Assembly (NCBI GenBank): GCA_964019135.1
Contig: OZ025258.1
Span: forward strand, 9,319,961-9,383,960
Reading direction: 5' to 3'
DNA length: 64,000 nucleotides
Origin: Arenicola marina
Lineage: Eukaryota > Annelida > Polychaeta > Arenicolidae
Shown: positions 11,301 to 19,882 of the stretch, piece after piece
Layout: every line of letters begins with the position of its first letter
How positions within the stretch are numbered: position 1 is the stretch's first letter
Notes under the pieces: model-generated
Told to the model about the DNA's origin: nothing
Databases searched by the model: none
Seen by the model: only the letters and a program-made list of their open reading frames with translations
Translations under genes and position numbers: made by a program

Positions 11301-14300
11301 CCACAGCCTGATACACAAATACACCATTGTAGACATTGCCCAGAGCCTGATACACAAATACACCATTGTAGACACTGCCCACAGCCTGATACACAAATAC
11401 ACCATTGTAAACACTGCCCACAGCCTGATACACAAATACACCATTGTAGACACTGCCCACAGCCTGATACACAAATACACCATTGTAAACACTGCCCGGA
11501 GCCTGATAGACAAATAAACGATTGTAAACACTGCCCACAGCCTCATACACAAATAGACCATTGTAGATACAACAAATAGCTCGGATGTATTCCGCAACCT
11601 TTGGCCTTAATCAGGGATAACCTTTGTTTATTTCCTTTGTTTACCTTGTGAACCACTATTTGCTTGTATTGTTACGTTATTCATTCAGAAAAATAAATGA
11701 GACTTTGACTTTTACTTGACTACAGCCACTGCGCAGAGGCTGATACTCAGACACAGACAAGTACACCACAATAAGATGCACTATTATGAGTCAGAGCCCC
11801 TGACATGATAAACTAAACCACAATTTTCATGGAACTATTTTAACAGTCCACTTACCAAAGTATATTTGCCTAAGTGCTTGATGGCCATTTTGTTTTTCTG
11901 CAGGATAAAGATGGCTGGCGGAGAAGCGATGAAAGAGGTGAAGAACTCCACCATGCCCATCAGCTGCCCACAAATGGCACATTGATCATCAACAGACATC
12001 TGCAACAGACCGCAAAAATGACTACAGTGGTCCCTTCATTATGCAACATTTTGGCAATGCACCGAACACATGTTAAAGGCCCTGTATTCTGTGCCTCCCT
12101 GACTGACACAACTTACAAGGTTTGAGGTTTGGGCCAGTCCTATGACAAGCATTTGTAATTCCTACTTTCCATATTCAATGTCAGTGTTGCTGGTATCTTG
12201 TGCGGCAGTCCAGCCACATCTGATCGGCGGGAGGCAACCAACACCTTGAATTGTGTAATCTAACTGGACTTCATTGTGTACCTCATTGCTGGCACAATGG
12301 ATGTCATATACTGGTAATGCAGAGATACAATAATATACTAGAGGTAACTTCTGTGCACAAATGGGTTTGCCTGACCAAGTTGCCTCTGGGGATAGATAGG
12401 GGATAAGGTGAAAGAGAAACGAATTACGGGTAAGGCCACGCTGAGTGAATACATTTCTTATACAGCTGCTGATAATTAATATGTCAAATAGCATTTTTCC
12501 AGAACACTGACTGTATACAGTATCCAGTAATGGATGAATCCTTAATTAAGTAAGGGCTATCTGAAAATATATGAAGGATAAATTGTAAAATATCTTAAAC
12601 TTAAAAATATAATTACCGTCATTTACGTATGTTTTGGAACACCCGAAAAATAATTACAAACCCGGGTGTTCCAAAACATACAGTCAAAAAAATAAATTCA
12701 TTTGGAGCTGTTCCAAAACTTTGATACTTTTCTTTTTGGGTGGGGCGGTGGGAGGGTGGTAAAGGGTAGGGGGCTTGCACGGTCAGTCAGCCTAAACTTC
12801 CGTAGCCGTAGCCACCACAGGATGCGTGTAAGGGGCAGGGTGGGGTAAGGTCAGCACACAGTATTTGACTTCCTTGCTTCCTCTCAAACAAAGCCTGGCA
12901 CGAGTGTAAAGGGATCGGTCGAGAAGGAGGGGGAGGGGGGAGGTGTCACAAACTTAGCCTCTTCGTCACCGCAGGCACTTGGCGAGCTGAGAGGAACGGC
13001 CCTCCTCTGACGACGGGGGTGGGGTGGGCAGTGGTTGGAATGGGGATTACTGTCAGTCAACCAGCTCTGATGGAGAGAAGAGAAGCAGAGAAATGTGCGT
13101 CACATGGCTAGGCAGGGTGGAGGGTTGGCGCAAGTGCCCCCAGGCAAGCCCGCTTCTCTAGGGGCACAACGGTAACAATGTTAAAATCCTTCGACGTTAG
13201 TAGGGAATCGACTGTAGCTTTTATTATAATGCGGGCGCGTACAATAATAGTGCTTACGTATTCTATATATTTTGTTCTATCTTCTGACATCAAGAAAGTG
13301 TGTCAACACTAGATTGTTCCAGTCATATTTTCGCGAACAAATGTTGGAGCATGCGACTTTTCCCTACCAACCGCCATGTGTATGCAGCGCCACCTGGCGA
13401 ATCCCACCACCATTTGAACCATATGTAGCCTGGGTCCCAAACTTTGTAACAGTCAATGACCTGTGAAAGAGGGCGCTGCTGTTGTCCTTAAGTTCAAAGT
13501 GAGCGACTGACAAGGCCCTCTAGCGGAGAGTCATATGCTAACGGAGAGGAGGAACCAACTCGCATTCACAGGTACCGGCATCCGCCAAAAACAAATATGG
13601 GGGATGGCTGGTCGGGAACAGTTGTGTGCTCCAACATTTCTTCGCGAAAATATAATCGAAACAACCTAGTGTCGACACACTTTTTTGATGTCAGATGATA
13701 GAACAAGGTATATAGAATACGTAAACACTATGATTGTTTGAGGACACATTATAATAAAAGCTACAGTCGATTCCCTACTAACGTCGAAGGATTTTAACAT
13801 TGTTACCGTTGTGCCCCTAGAGAAGCGGGCTAGCCTGGGGACACTTGCGCCAAGGTGGAGGGTGGTGCACACAGAGCAGTCAGGCAGCGCAGAAATAAAA
13901 CAATGTATGCGAGTCGGGGAGAGTGGGGTGGAAGGGGGTGCAGGGAGAGGCGGTCAGTCAGGCAGTGCAGACATATATACAATGAACGCGAGGATACCAC
14001 CGCGAGTTTTGACTGACATTTGATATGCCCCGAAACGAACACAACTCCTTTACAACATAACCCATTTGAGTAGCTTGAGTGATATTGGATGGGCGGTAAG
14101 CGTGGGAACTGATGCCTGAAAGTTGGGAGGGTGCTGGATCGGAGGTTGATACTCCCCTATTGCCCTATTGAGACCGATTTCAATGTTATATGTCTTATAT
14201 CTTCATGGCCGCGACCTAAATAAATAGATCTATTTCCGGAAAACTAGGGTGTACTAAAACATTGATACAAAAAAATTACCCACCATCTGTGGTGTACTAA

Positions 14301-16586
14301 AACATACAGCCACAAAAAATTATTATTTTTTCAAAAATTGGGGGTGTTCCAAAACATAAGGAACATTTTTGGTGTTCCAAAACATACGTAAATGACGGTA
14401 TCCAGACATTAATCATATTATGATCAGTAGTATTATCACTCACAGAAGAAGGAAAGAAGTAGATAACAGCATCTTTAAGATCATCCTGTTCTCTCTTCAA
14501 TGCTGTATGATCATAGATGAAAAATATCTGGTCTTCAGTTCTGTAAGGTAATCAAAAAACTAATTATTAAGAAAATGCATAGCCAGATAGGCCTTTCAAT
14601 GTACTTTCTTATATTATCTTTAATTTAACCTAGAGGATGCTCTATTTAATTATGTATAATTTTATTTCAATATCTTTCATATTGCTTACCGAAAAAATTA
14701 TAGTAACAGATTTTTTCTAAGAGTCATCCCTGGTTTCTGACAAACTAGGCACTCCAGACATCCCTATCCATGTATACTTAAATTTTATAGATTGTGACAA
14801 TGTCACTTAAGTCTCTTAACTTGGTCATGAATAAAAAGACATATCTGTGATCCAGGGAGATTAATATGCTAAGGGTGTTCAAGTATGGAATAAAATTTGA
14901 AGAAGATTGACCTAGTTATTTGTTTCCTATTCTTTATTCCAATAACGCCCATCAACTTGCATCGAATATCACCTACTACATATGTTAGATGGTAGAATTG
15001 TAATAGTCAGATCTGTAAATCTGTACTGTAGTTGTTAGCTTATTCATTTTTGCAACAACAGTCCCAACCTTGTTCATGTTGTTAGCCCAGATACCCCAGT
15101 GACTTAACAAGCTTATCCTAAGTTTATTAAGAAGTTTATCAAAACCCTGGGATCCGAAGATGTGACTTATACACCAGTGCCTCATATATACGGCTCAAGT
15201 CTCAATATTTCTTAAAATCGGCTGGTGTGACTTATACACCAGTGCGACTTATACCCTGGAAATTACAGTAGTTATACTTAGTTCCATCTGAAATGGTTAA
15301 GTCAGCTGTCACTTACTACATATTGCATACCCTCTAGACACCTATAAACGAACTGTCATAAGACAGAGCTAAGGCAATAGTAGTTCAAACCATATGATGA
15401 TTACTGCCTTAATCTTAACCCCACTCATCTGCCCATTGGTGTATAGACAAGTCAGTTTCAGTACCACTCCTGCCATATGGAAGGATGCATAATCAAAACT
15501 TCATGACAATGGTCATTTGAAACTTGTCAAATATAATGGCACACACTAAAATGAGGAAGTCAACTGAGGAAGTAGAATGAACTTTTGAGGAAGTACTTTT
15601 AAGGCAGATATGGTGGCAGGTATATATATATAATTGATGTGAGCTGAAAGACTTAATTGTATGAATGCTGTACATGAAAATCCAACTTATTTAGTATCCA
15701 TTTGACCGAGATATATCCACTTCTGTCAAGGGCTGTTATTCAAATGACCAATATCGCTGTTTGCGGCCTGCGAAAGTCTCGTCGGCAAACCCTCCCCCAC
15801 CCCCACCACCCATGTCAACTCTTGCCCAGGCTTCACCAACCAGCTAGCCATGTTGGCGTAGCCAGTAATTCTCCTCCCCCACCTCCCTCCCATCACACCC
15901 TATGCCAACATCTTGCAACCCGGCTCACCCCGGCTGGCAGCCACGGGCGCGAGATTTTGGTTCGCCAACGAAACTTCTGCAGGCCGCAAACGGCGATATT
16001 GGTCATTTGAATAACAGTCTTCGACAGAAGTGGATATATCTCAGTCAAATGGATACTAAATAAGTTGGATTTTCGTGTACGGCTTTCGAAGAAGTAAGTC
16101 TTTCAGCTCACATCAATTATATATCTGTACCTGCCACCTTATCTGCCCTAAAAGAACTTCCTCAAATTTTTATCCTAGATCTACTTCCGAACTTCCGTAG
16201 TCACTTCCGCGTTATATTGAGTGCCGCATATGGCAGCTATATTAACCTGTCAGAGACATGGACAAAATTTAGTGTAAACGGTGTGAACGGGAGTTATGAA
16301 TTTGAACGTAGTGAGTAAGTCTTACAAGATTCAAGAACGAAGAACTTCAAAAAGTGTCAATCTTCAAAGCCAAACTTAGCAAAGGCACAAAGCCAAGGCA
16401 ATGCGCATTTGTTTTGTTCATACATCATTAGGCATTACCCTGTCCCCCAACCTCCGTCACTTAGTGTGCCTTTAACACGTATTAAAGAAGTATGTCTGAT
16501 AAATGTCAGTGTCACAATCTAACCGTAAGTATATATATTGTTTGAAACTAAAAATATCTCTCCACTCGCTACCTGACAGCGGCCAT
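2193..16586 (-). CDS. HPS4: HPS4 homologue, BLOC-3 complex subunit (12 coding exons, complete)
   Basis: HPS4 pairs with HPS1 as BLOC-3, the guanine nucleotide exchange factor for Rab32 and Rab38 in the biogenesis of lysosome-related organelles. The twelve exons sum to 4287 nt, or 1428 residues plus stop, with every junction phase agreeing. Conserved blocks in order, compared with remembered human HPS4: FFIYDHTALKREQDDLKDAV (human [20 protein letters not shown]), CGQLMGMV (CGQIAGVV), ALGGNREEPDEVVTGQLDYL ([20 protein letters not shown]), QRTPGVHTGCLLYKN (QRSPHILAGCILYKG), VRILRVFLTPEE (VQIIPVFVTKEE), and a C-terminal longin-like part with LSDMTLRNYTTCVF (LYEMTVRNASTAVY). The N-terminal longin part is about residues 1-165 and the C-terminal part about 1260-1428. 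Human HPS4 is about 708 residues; the extra length is nearly all in exon 8, which is low in complexity and carries two coding minisatellites. The first exon, and so the start, is the least certain part. Confidence 0.92.
2368..2796 (-). other. HPS4 intron 11
   Basis: 429 bp of AT-rich intron between exons 11 and 12. I see no repeat or gene in it. Confidence 0.6.
2797..2923 (-). CDS. HPS4: HPS4 coding exon 11
   Basis: 127 bp, phase 1 in and phase 2 out, acceptor ccctttcag and donor gtggcg. Encodes GKISMVKGMLQPMSHQELDF, then CGTSVMMHHDFRKEPSLSDMTLR; human has [20 protein letters not shown], then AQLPALYEMTVR. Confidence 0.9.
3186..3243 (-). CDS. HPS4: HPS4 coding exon 10
   Basis: 58 bp, phase 0 in and phase 1 out, acceptor tccaccag and donor gtaaac. 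Encodes DSGSDYNYLTYNSFTQTLS, aligned to human SSTYNFTHYDRIQSLL. Confidence 0.87.
3244..3577 (-). other. HPS4 intron 9
   Basis: 334 bp. The only notable item is a run of ten G on the plus strand near 3418. Otherwise nothing is seen. Confidence 0.55.
3578..3655 (-). CDS. HPS4: HPS4 coding exon 9
   Basis: 78 bp, 26 codons, phase 0 at both ends, acceptor cgatgcag and donor gtacgc, residues 1284-1309 (WAQMLPQLAELEVYLRQHAD, then LDNRTQ). Matches human SSLASLNGLEVHLKET. Confidence 0.88.
3824..4460. repeat. 20-bp minisatellite in HPS4 intron 8
   Basis: About 32 tandem copies of cgtcacatatcgtgtcataa, alternating between ...catat... and ...catac... variants, with two or three shortened units near 3870-3950. 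Each unit carries CGTCA, a cAMP-response half-site. The array does not touch either neighbouring exon (3655, 4880). The rest of intron 8 (3656-3823 and 4461-4879) shows nothing else. Confidence 0.92.
4880..8065 (-). CDS. HPS4: HPS4 coding exon 8, giant repeat-bearing exon
   Basis: 3186 bp, 1062 codons, phase 0 at both ends, residues 222-1283. It opens with a conserved longin strand (FEAPSGVRILRVFLTPEEW) and closes with the start of the C-terminal domain (LELYIQGNSDTVLLLLMEEG, then TLSRREKLNAL before gtgagt). Between them is about 1000 residues of Ser/Pro/Asp/Gly-rich, probably disordered sequence with basic KSPSKRR and PRRKKR patches, the 9-residue repeat GNGAPLVSQ and the 8-residue repeat DPADTRSL. 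The acceptor is a close pair (cagag); phase selects the second AG. This region accounts for the protein being about twice the usual length. Long open frames on the opposite strand are shadows of the codon-multiple repeats. Confidence 0.9.
5512..5790 (-). repeat. 24-bp coding minisatellite in HPS4 exon 8
   Basis: About 12 tandem copies of a 24-bp unit (gtccgcagggtctagtgaac on the plus strand) that encode DPADTRSL on the minus strand with S/L/P variation. The unit is a whole number of codons, so copy-number change keeps the HPS4 frame. Acidic, Asp/Ser/Pro-rich and probably disordered. Confidence 0.9.
6893..7490 (-). repeat. 27-bp coding minisatellite in HPS4 exon 8
   Basis: About 23 copies of a 27-bp unit (ttcccttgtgacaccagtgg...) encoding GN(G/D)APL(V/A/T)SQ. 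In the middle the copies form an 81-bp trimer (G-G-D types) repeated about five times; the two edges are more diverged. Nine codons per unit keep the frame. The opposite strand is open too, which is a consequence of the codon-multiple period. Confidence 0.9.
8066..8613 (-). other. HPS4 intron 7
   Basis: 548 bp of AT-rich intron; nothing recognisable is seen. Confidence 0.55.
8614..8683 (-). CDS. HPS4: HPS4 coding exon 7
   Basis: 70 bp, acceptor tctgtttag and donor gtgagg, phase 2 in and phase 0 out. Encodes residues 198-221 (VLYSQFHPNVTARMLILRPK, then QAH), matching human LIVSTQLPPSLTAKVLLHR. Confidence 0.9.
8771..9970. repeat. 64-bp minisatellite spanning the HPS4 exon 6 splice donor
   Basis: About 19 copies of a 64-bp unit (plus strand attacacagggagagtcaga...), a few of 62 bp. 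On the minus strand each unit holds the last 32-33 bases of exon 6 (ggttcacacgggctgcctcc, then tctacaagaacag) followed by the same donor gtctgactctccc. It also contains a pyrimidine-rich stretch ending tctgtag just before the next exon-like segment. The unit at 9938-9970 is the real exon end. Copies differ at only a few sites (aggaggc/aggagac, tagagg/tatagg). Confidence 0.95.
9938..10032 (-). CDS. HPS4: HPS4 coding exon 6
   Basis: 95 bp, phase 0 in and phase 2 out, acceptor ccttacag and donor gtctga. Encodes residues 167-198 (AGSASFLRASHILQQSQR, then TPGVHTGCLLYKNR). The last 33 bases and the donor form the first unit of the 64-bp array in intron 6, so the donor is followed by about 18 near-exact copies of itself. 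Confidence 0.92.
10033..10547 (-). other. HPS4 intron 5
   Basis: 515 bp with no repeat or gene seen. Intron 4 (10683-11004) is likewise plain and AT-rich. Confidence 0.55.
10548..10682 (-). CDS. HPS4: HPS4 coding exon 5
   Basis: 135 bp, 45 codons, phase 0 at both ends, acceptor ttactcag and donor gtgagt, residues 122-166 (TAEASGKAFADVMQDIW, then CYLPFIRRYGDSVAAAFESL). It corresponds to the human helical stretch EELSTEWDTFIEQIL. Confidence 0.9.
11005..11112 (-). CDS. HPS4: HPS4 coding exon 4
   Basis: 108 bp, 36 codons, phase 0 at both ends, residues 86-121 (ALGGNREEPDEVVTGQLDYL, then HRLFTLYQGSMRHVEQ). The acceptor gtgtatcag lies inside the last unit of a 39-bp tandem array, so identical-looking acceptors recur every 39 bp upstream. 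The open frame continues without a stop into the array. The donor gttgct is weaker than the gene's other donors. Confidence 0.9.
11105..11573. repeat. 39-bp minisatellite spanning the HPS4 exon 4 splice acceptor
   Basis: Twelve copies of a 39-bp unit. In gene orientation each reads gctctgggcaatgtctacaa, then tggtgtatttgtgtatcag, so it ends with the exon 4 acceptor gtgtatcag and continues with the first exon bases gctctggg. The unit is 13 codons, has no stop in the exon frame and translates as A(V/L)G(S/N)VYNGVFVYQ. The copies farthest from the exon (11500-11573) are the most changed. Confidence 0.95.
11856..11999 (-). CDS. HPS4: HPS4 coding exon 3
   Basis: 144 bp, 48 codons, phase 0 at both ends, acceptor ctgttgcag and donor gtaagt. 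Encodes residues 38-85: MSVDDQCAICGQLMGMVEFF, then SPPAIFILQKNKMAIKHLGKYTL. The human counterpart runs CGQIAGVVRC to LRKLKFAIKVDGDYLW. Confidence 0.92.
12000..12615 (-). other. Distal part of HPS4 intron 2
   Basis: About 600 bp between exon 3 and the foldback element; nothing recognisable is seen. Confidence 0.5.
12616..14398. mobile_element. Foldback DNA element with TA target duplication
   Basis: Terminal inverted repeats begin ccgtcatttacgtatgtttt on the left (12616) and end as the reverse complement on the right (14398). TA sits immediately outside both ends (12614-12615 and 14399-14400), as for Tc1/mariner-type insertion. Motifs such as ggtgttccaaaacata recur in inverted orientation at both flanks. 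A second, longer inverted pair lies inside (about 13119-13365 against 13630-13865, roughly 245 bp each). No transposase is seen, so this is a non-autonomous element, perhaps with a second foldback nested in it. It lies in HPS4 intron 2, 45 bp from the donor of exon 2. Confidence 0.75.
14444..14540 (-). CDS. HPS4: HPS4 coding exon 2
   Basis: 97 bp, acceptor ccttacag and donor gtgagt, phase 2 in and phase 0 out. Encodes residues 5-37, including FFIYDHTALKREQDD and IYFFPSS, the first strands of the N-terminal longin fold (human [14 protein letters not shown] and CYFYPSQ). Confidence 0.9.
14541..16572 (-). other. HPS4 intron 1
   Basis: A 2-kb intron. It contains the 0.65-kb foldback element described separately and a small direct duplication of gtgacttatacaccagtgc near 15165 and 15225, probably the worn end of another small element. 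Nothing else coding is seen. Confidence 0.5.
15550..16206. mobile_element. Foldback (MITE-like) element in HPS4 intron 1
   Basis: Two inverted arms of about 200-240 bp: left from about 15580 to 15775 (ttgaggaagtacttttaagg ... gaccaatatcgctgtttgcg) and right from about 15975 to 16175, with a roughly 200-bp pyrimidine-rich centre. The outermost 30 bp on each side still match weakly through repeated gaagt/acttc. No coding capacity; family unknown. Confidence 0.7.
16573..16586 (-). CDS. HPS4: HPS4 coding exon 1 (start codon)
   Basis: Reads ATG GCC GCT GTC AG followed by gtagcg. It ends in phase 2, exactly what exon 2 needs (AG plus A gives Arg), giving MAAVRTEDQIFFIYDH. The ATG sits in a good initiation context (aaacATGG). 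An N-terminus this short before the first longin strand is a little shorter than the human one. The call is by phase and position only, so another upstream exon is possible. Confidence 0.5.
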
Positions 16587-16923
16587 GTTTGTTTTGGTTC
16601 TGTCTGACCCATTTTCATAAAAGCTGAAAATAACCGTCATGCACCGACTTTACTGGACAGTGGTGATAGCGAGCGTAAGCGAGCTCTTTAGGTAACATGC
16701 ATGCATATTCAAAGTCCATTTCAAGCATAGGCTTAGGACTTTCATTTTGCGTAACAACCCCCATGAGACGTTTTCGGATTCGGAGTAAATATCAGCTGTG
16801 CATAAATATTTTCAAGCAAAGAGAGGTCGAAGCGAAGAGGTTATAAGCGACGGGCTAAATGTCTGTTGCCAAGCAGAGCGCTCTTGGTGACCGCCCATCG
16901 GCTGCTGTCATATTGAGTAGTTA

Positions 16924-16953
16924 TGACGTCAAAATGTTATAAACATGACGTCA
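16924..16953. promoter_or_regulatory. Pair of CRE octamers upstream of HPS4
   Basis: Two perfect palindromic TGACGTCA octamers at 16924-16931 and 16946-16953, 22 bp apart centre to centre, about 340 bp upstream of the proposed HPS4 start codon. TGACGTCA is the consensus CREB/ATF site. That they regulate HPS4 is inference from position. Confidence 0.4.
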
Positions 16954-17763
16954 CAATGAGTGTTCCTAAGCAACCGAATGATATGCCACAAGCACGTGTA
17001 TGGTACACGTCATCCCGCCAAAGATATTCTTTATGGCAAGCCGAAGTGAGATTAATTTTAAATATTAATCTAGATGTATCCCCTCGGAATATCTGAATTA
17101 ATAAATATACGCTCGCATTTTTTAGGTAACACATATCCATATTAGACGAACTATATATCTGCCAATCACTGTGTGGTCACTCGGTCGAAAAACTATCTGG
17201 TTCAAGGATGCCCAAATGTGAGATATGGGCGTGTCTTTAGTCGTTAAATATATATAAAGCACTGAGCTTCATAGCAGACTTGATGAGCCTCCTGATCTGA
17301 GGCCTGATACATACATAATATAGGTCTCAACGTCGCGGTTGCCAGCGCGTACTGCGAGCAATGTAAGACAGAAGGGAATTCATATAAAACCGCGTTATAA
17401 GAAAAGACAAACGATCGAAATGAAGCAGGTATTAAAACAAAAACTAATGACTGCAAATTGGATGCGTTTTTTCAGGATCTATAAGGAGGTCAGCGCCTTC
17501 TATAATAGCTACATAATCTTAATTAACCTAATGCTAATTTATATACTGTTCCCATCTATATAAATAAATATTTTGAACATCATCAAGTTTTACAAAGTCA
17601 TGGTTAAAAGTACATGTTATGTTCGTTTGAAAACGAAGGTGTCATCATGTTGTGGTGTGTAGACTCTTCAGTGCAAGAATTTTCGTCGTTAAGGATTTTG
17701 GAAGGGGTAAATGGCGACACGCGACACAGGCATATTGGAAAAATACATCGGTCACCGGTGCCG

Positions 17764-18275
17764 CGGGCGGGGGCCGCACGTCTGTTAGAACCCAAAACGT
17801 CATAGTGACCAAAACGTCATACCTTGGTAGAATGAAATATACAGTTTAAAGTTTAATTTCAACCATCCCGGTTATCGCTGACACAACCTTGCGTGGCGTT
17901 TCTGAAGGAGACAGGGCGGGGCCACTCCGAGCTAAAGGATTGATTGATTGACAATTAGAGACCACTTGGAGGCCGAAAATTGCGAATTAAGGCGCAGGAA
18001 AATAAGGAAATCTAAGGTTTCTTGAAATAAGAGGTTCCAAGGGATGGACCCGGAAGGAGGTGGGGGGGGGGCGATACCCATATTCCATTGTTTATGAAAG
18101 CAGTTAAATATATCTGAAACTGAAGAGTTACTGCCTCATATATTCATAGCCCCAGTCAAGAGACACTGCGATCGAGGCACAGTGGGAAACTGTACATTTG
18201 CTCCTAGATGGCTCAGACCGTGTGATCTGACGTTTTCGTCACTATGACGTTTTGGGCCCTAACACACGTCGGCCT
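17764..18275. repeat. Inverted repeat, arms about 45 bp
   Basis: 17779-17815 (tgttagaacccaaaacgtca ...) is matched in reverse complement at about 18227-18265 (tgacgttttgggccctaaca). Weaker similarity extends outward in GC-rich sequence. It could be the ends of a small DNA element of about 0.5 kb; no coding sequence lies between. Confidence 0.5.
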
Positions 18276-18446
18276 CGACACAACCGGCATTGCGGCTCAG
18301 GACGACGCACAGCTAGTTGTCCCGACTGAGAATGCCCAGTGTGCATATTGGCTAGATGCTTCCGGCCCGCGGTCGCTTTCCGGTACCATGCAATAGTCCC
18401 CCATGGGACAGATGTAATGGGTGACAAGGCTCATATGCTTAGCTCT

Positions 18447-18524
18447 CCAGTGATCGTGTAGTGGTTAGTATTTCTCGTTTTGGCCGAGACAATTACCCAG
18501 ATTCGAATCCTCATCACGGCACCA
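18447..18524 (+). pseudogene. tRNA-His-like pseudogene or SINE head
   Basis: The sequence follows the animal tRNA-His pattern closely: gtgatcgtgtagtggttagt (D arm, A box), then the anticodon region cgttTTGgccg and agattcgaatcctcatcacg (T arm, B box). A genuine tRNA-His has GTG where this has TTG. About two of the seven acceptor-stem pairs are broken, and CCA follows directly in the DNA. A genomically present CCA and decay favour a retroposed copy or a SINE head over a working gene. Confidence 0.6.
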
Positions 18525-19711
18525 AATGTGATATTTCTGTTCACACAAAAAGGGAAAATACGATTTAATACTGTATTTGACGGCTCCCGGCCAGCCAGAC
18601 CCTTTGCCAGACTGTCACATGAACTACCGACACCCCTATGGAGAACCGAAGGCGTTAGGATCGGGGCGTTATGATTGGTCTAAATTCCCCAAATACTACA
18701 TATGCACCATGCAATTTGGCTATAATAACTATTGTGTCGCTCACCTTAATACTGCAAACAGTATTTCCTCTTGCTACACATCGAAATAAACCGTAAATGA
18801 TCGGGCCATTTGAAGAGTTTACATATTTTGCCTTGATGTTTTATATTGCTTAAACACTATATCTATATGGTCAATGTGGTTTTAACTGGTAATTATTTAA
18901 CCTTACACGTCATCCCCATGAGAATGACTTATTACAAAATAAATAAGTCACTCGTGCTTGGTTTAATTACATTTACTGTCAGTATCACAAATATTTTGTT
19001 CCTGTAAGGACGGATTCTTGTTGAAGTTATCAGTGAAGAAATAGCTTTCGCTTTTTTTCGTTCGGCAGTCAACTATTTCCGGCATTTAGGCACTACTGAA
19101 GGTGCGAACAATTATATAATGGCCTTATATAATTTCGGCCCAGTGCTGGCGATTTTACTTTGATTTGTCGGTTCAAGTCTTCACTGGGACGTTGTGTGAG
19201 TCATGTTTTGTATCAAATGTTGCATTTGTTATATAAGTGACTGGTATTATTTGTATAGGTAACGTCTAACTGTGCGGAGATATCCAGGATATCAACCACA
19301 ACGATCGTTTCAATGACAATGAAATAAAAAATAAAAAATAAAAAAAGCGTGACACTGCCATGCCATGGGCATGGTCACTGACACTGACAGGGCACCGGGC
19401 GTGCCGATAGGGCAATGACATGCATACACCTTTCCTATCTGGTGCACATAGGGGCACTGGAACCCATCTGCCCATCTACTCGATCTCATCACCTTTCAAT
19501 TAGCCGACATCTTTTCCTGAATGTCCTGTGCTGTTTTGAATGGGGCACATCAGTATAGCGAATAGATACAAAATCACTCCAGCTGGGCATCCCAGGCATT
19601 CATTATATCTTTTTCCTATTGGCCCGATGGAGAAAAAAAAATGTACCCCTTGCAGTCATTGACAAGGTCATATAAGTTGAATACAACTTGAAAACTTCAG
19701 AAGTCAAAGTG

Positions 19712-19882
19712 TATTTCAATACATATGTTCCTTATTATATGTACGAAATGAATCGTTCGGTCCGGTTTAGATAATACAACAACAACCACAGCTTGGTGTT
19801 ACATCCGGGCTCCTTTTATTATAATTGTTTGGAATACACTAGGCGTATAAAATTGAGGAGGTCAATATGAAATATTGAGACA
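19712..19882 (-). repeat. 3' LTR of the gypsy element
   Basis: 171 bp, about 98% identical to the other LTR and bordered outside by AAGTG. A purine-rich tract lies just inside it. Confidence 0.9.

Larger units (their letters stand above)
16587..19706. other. Intergenic region upstream of HPS4
   Basis: Apart from the CRE pair, the inverted repeat and the tRNA-like relic listed separately, no gene is seen. Open frames here are short and lack recognisable domains. Confidence 0.45.
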
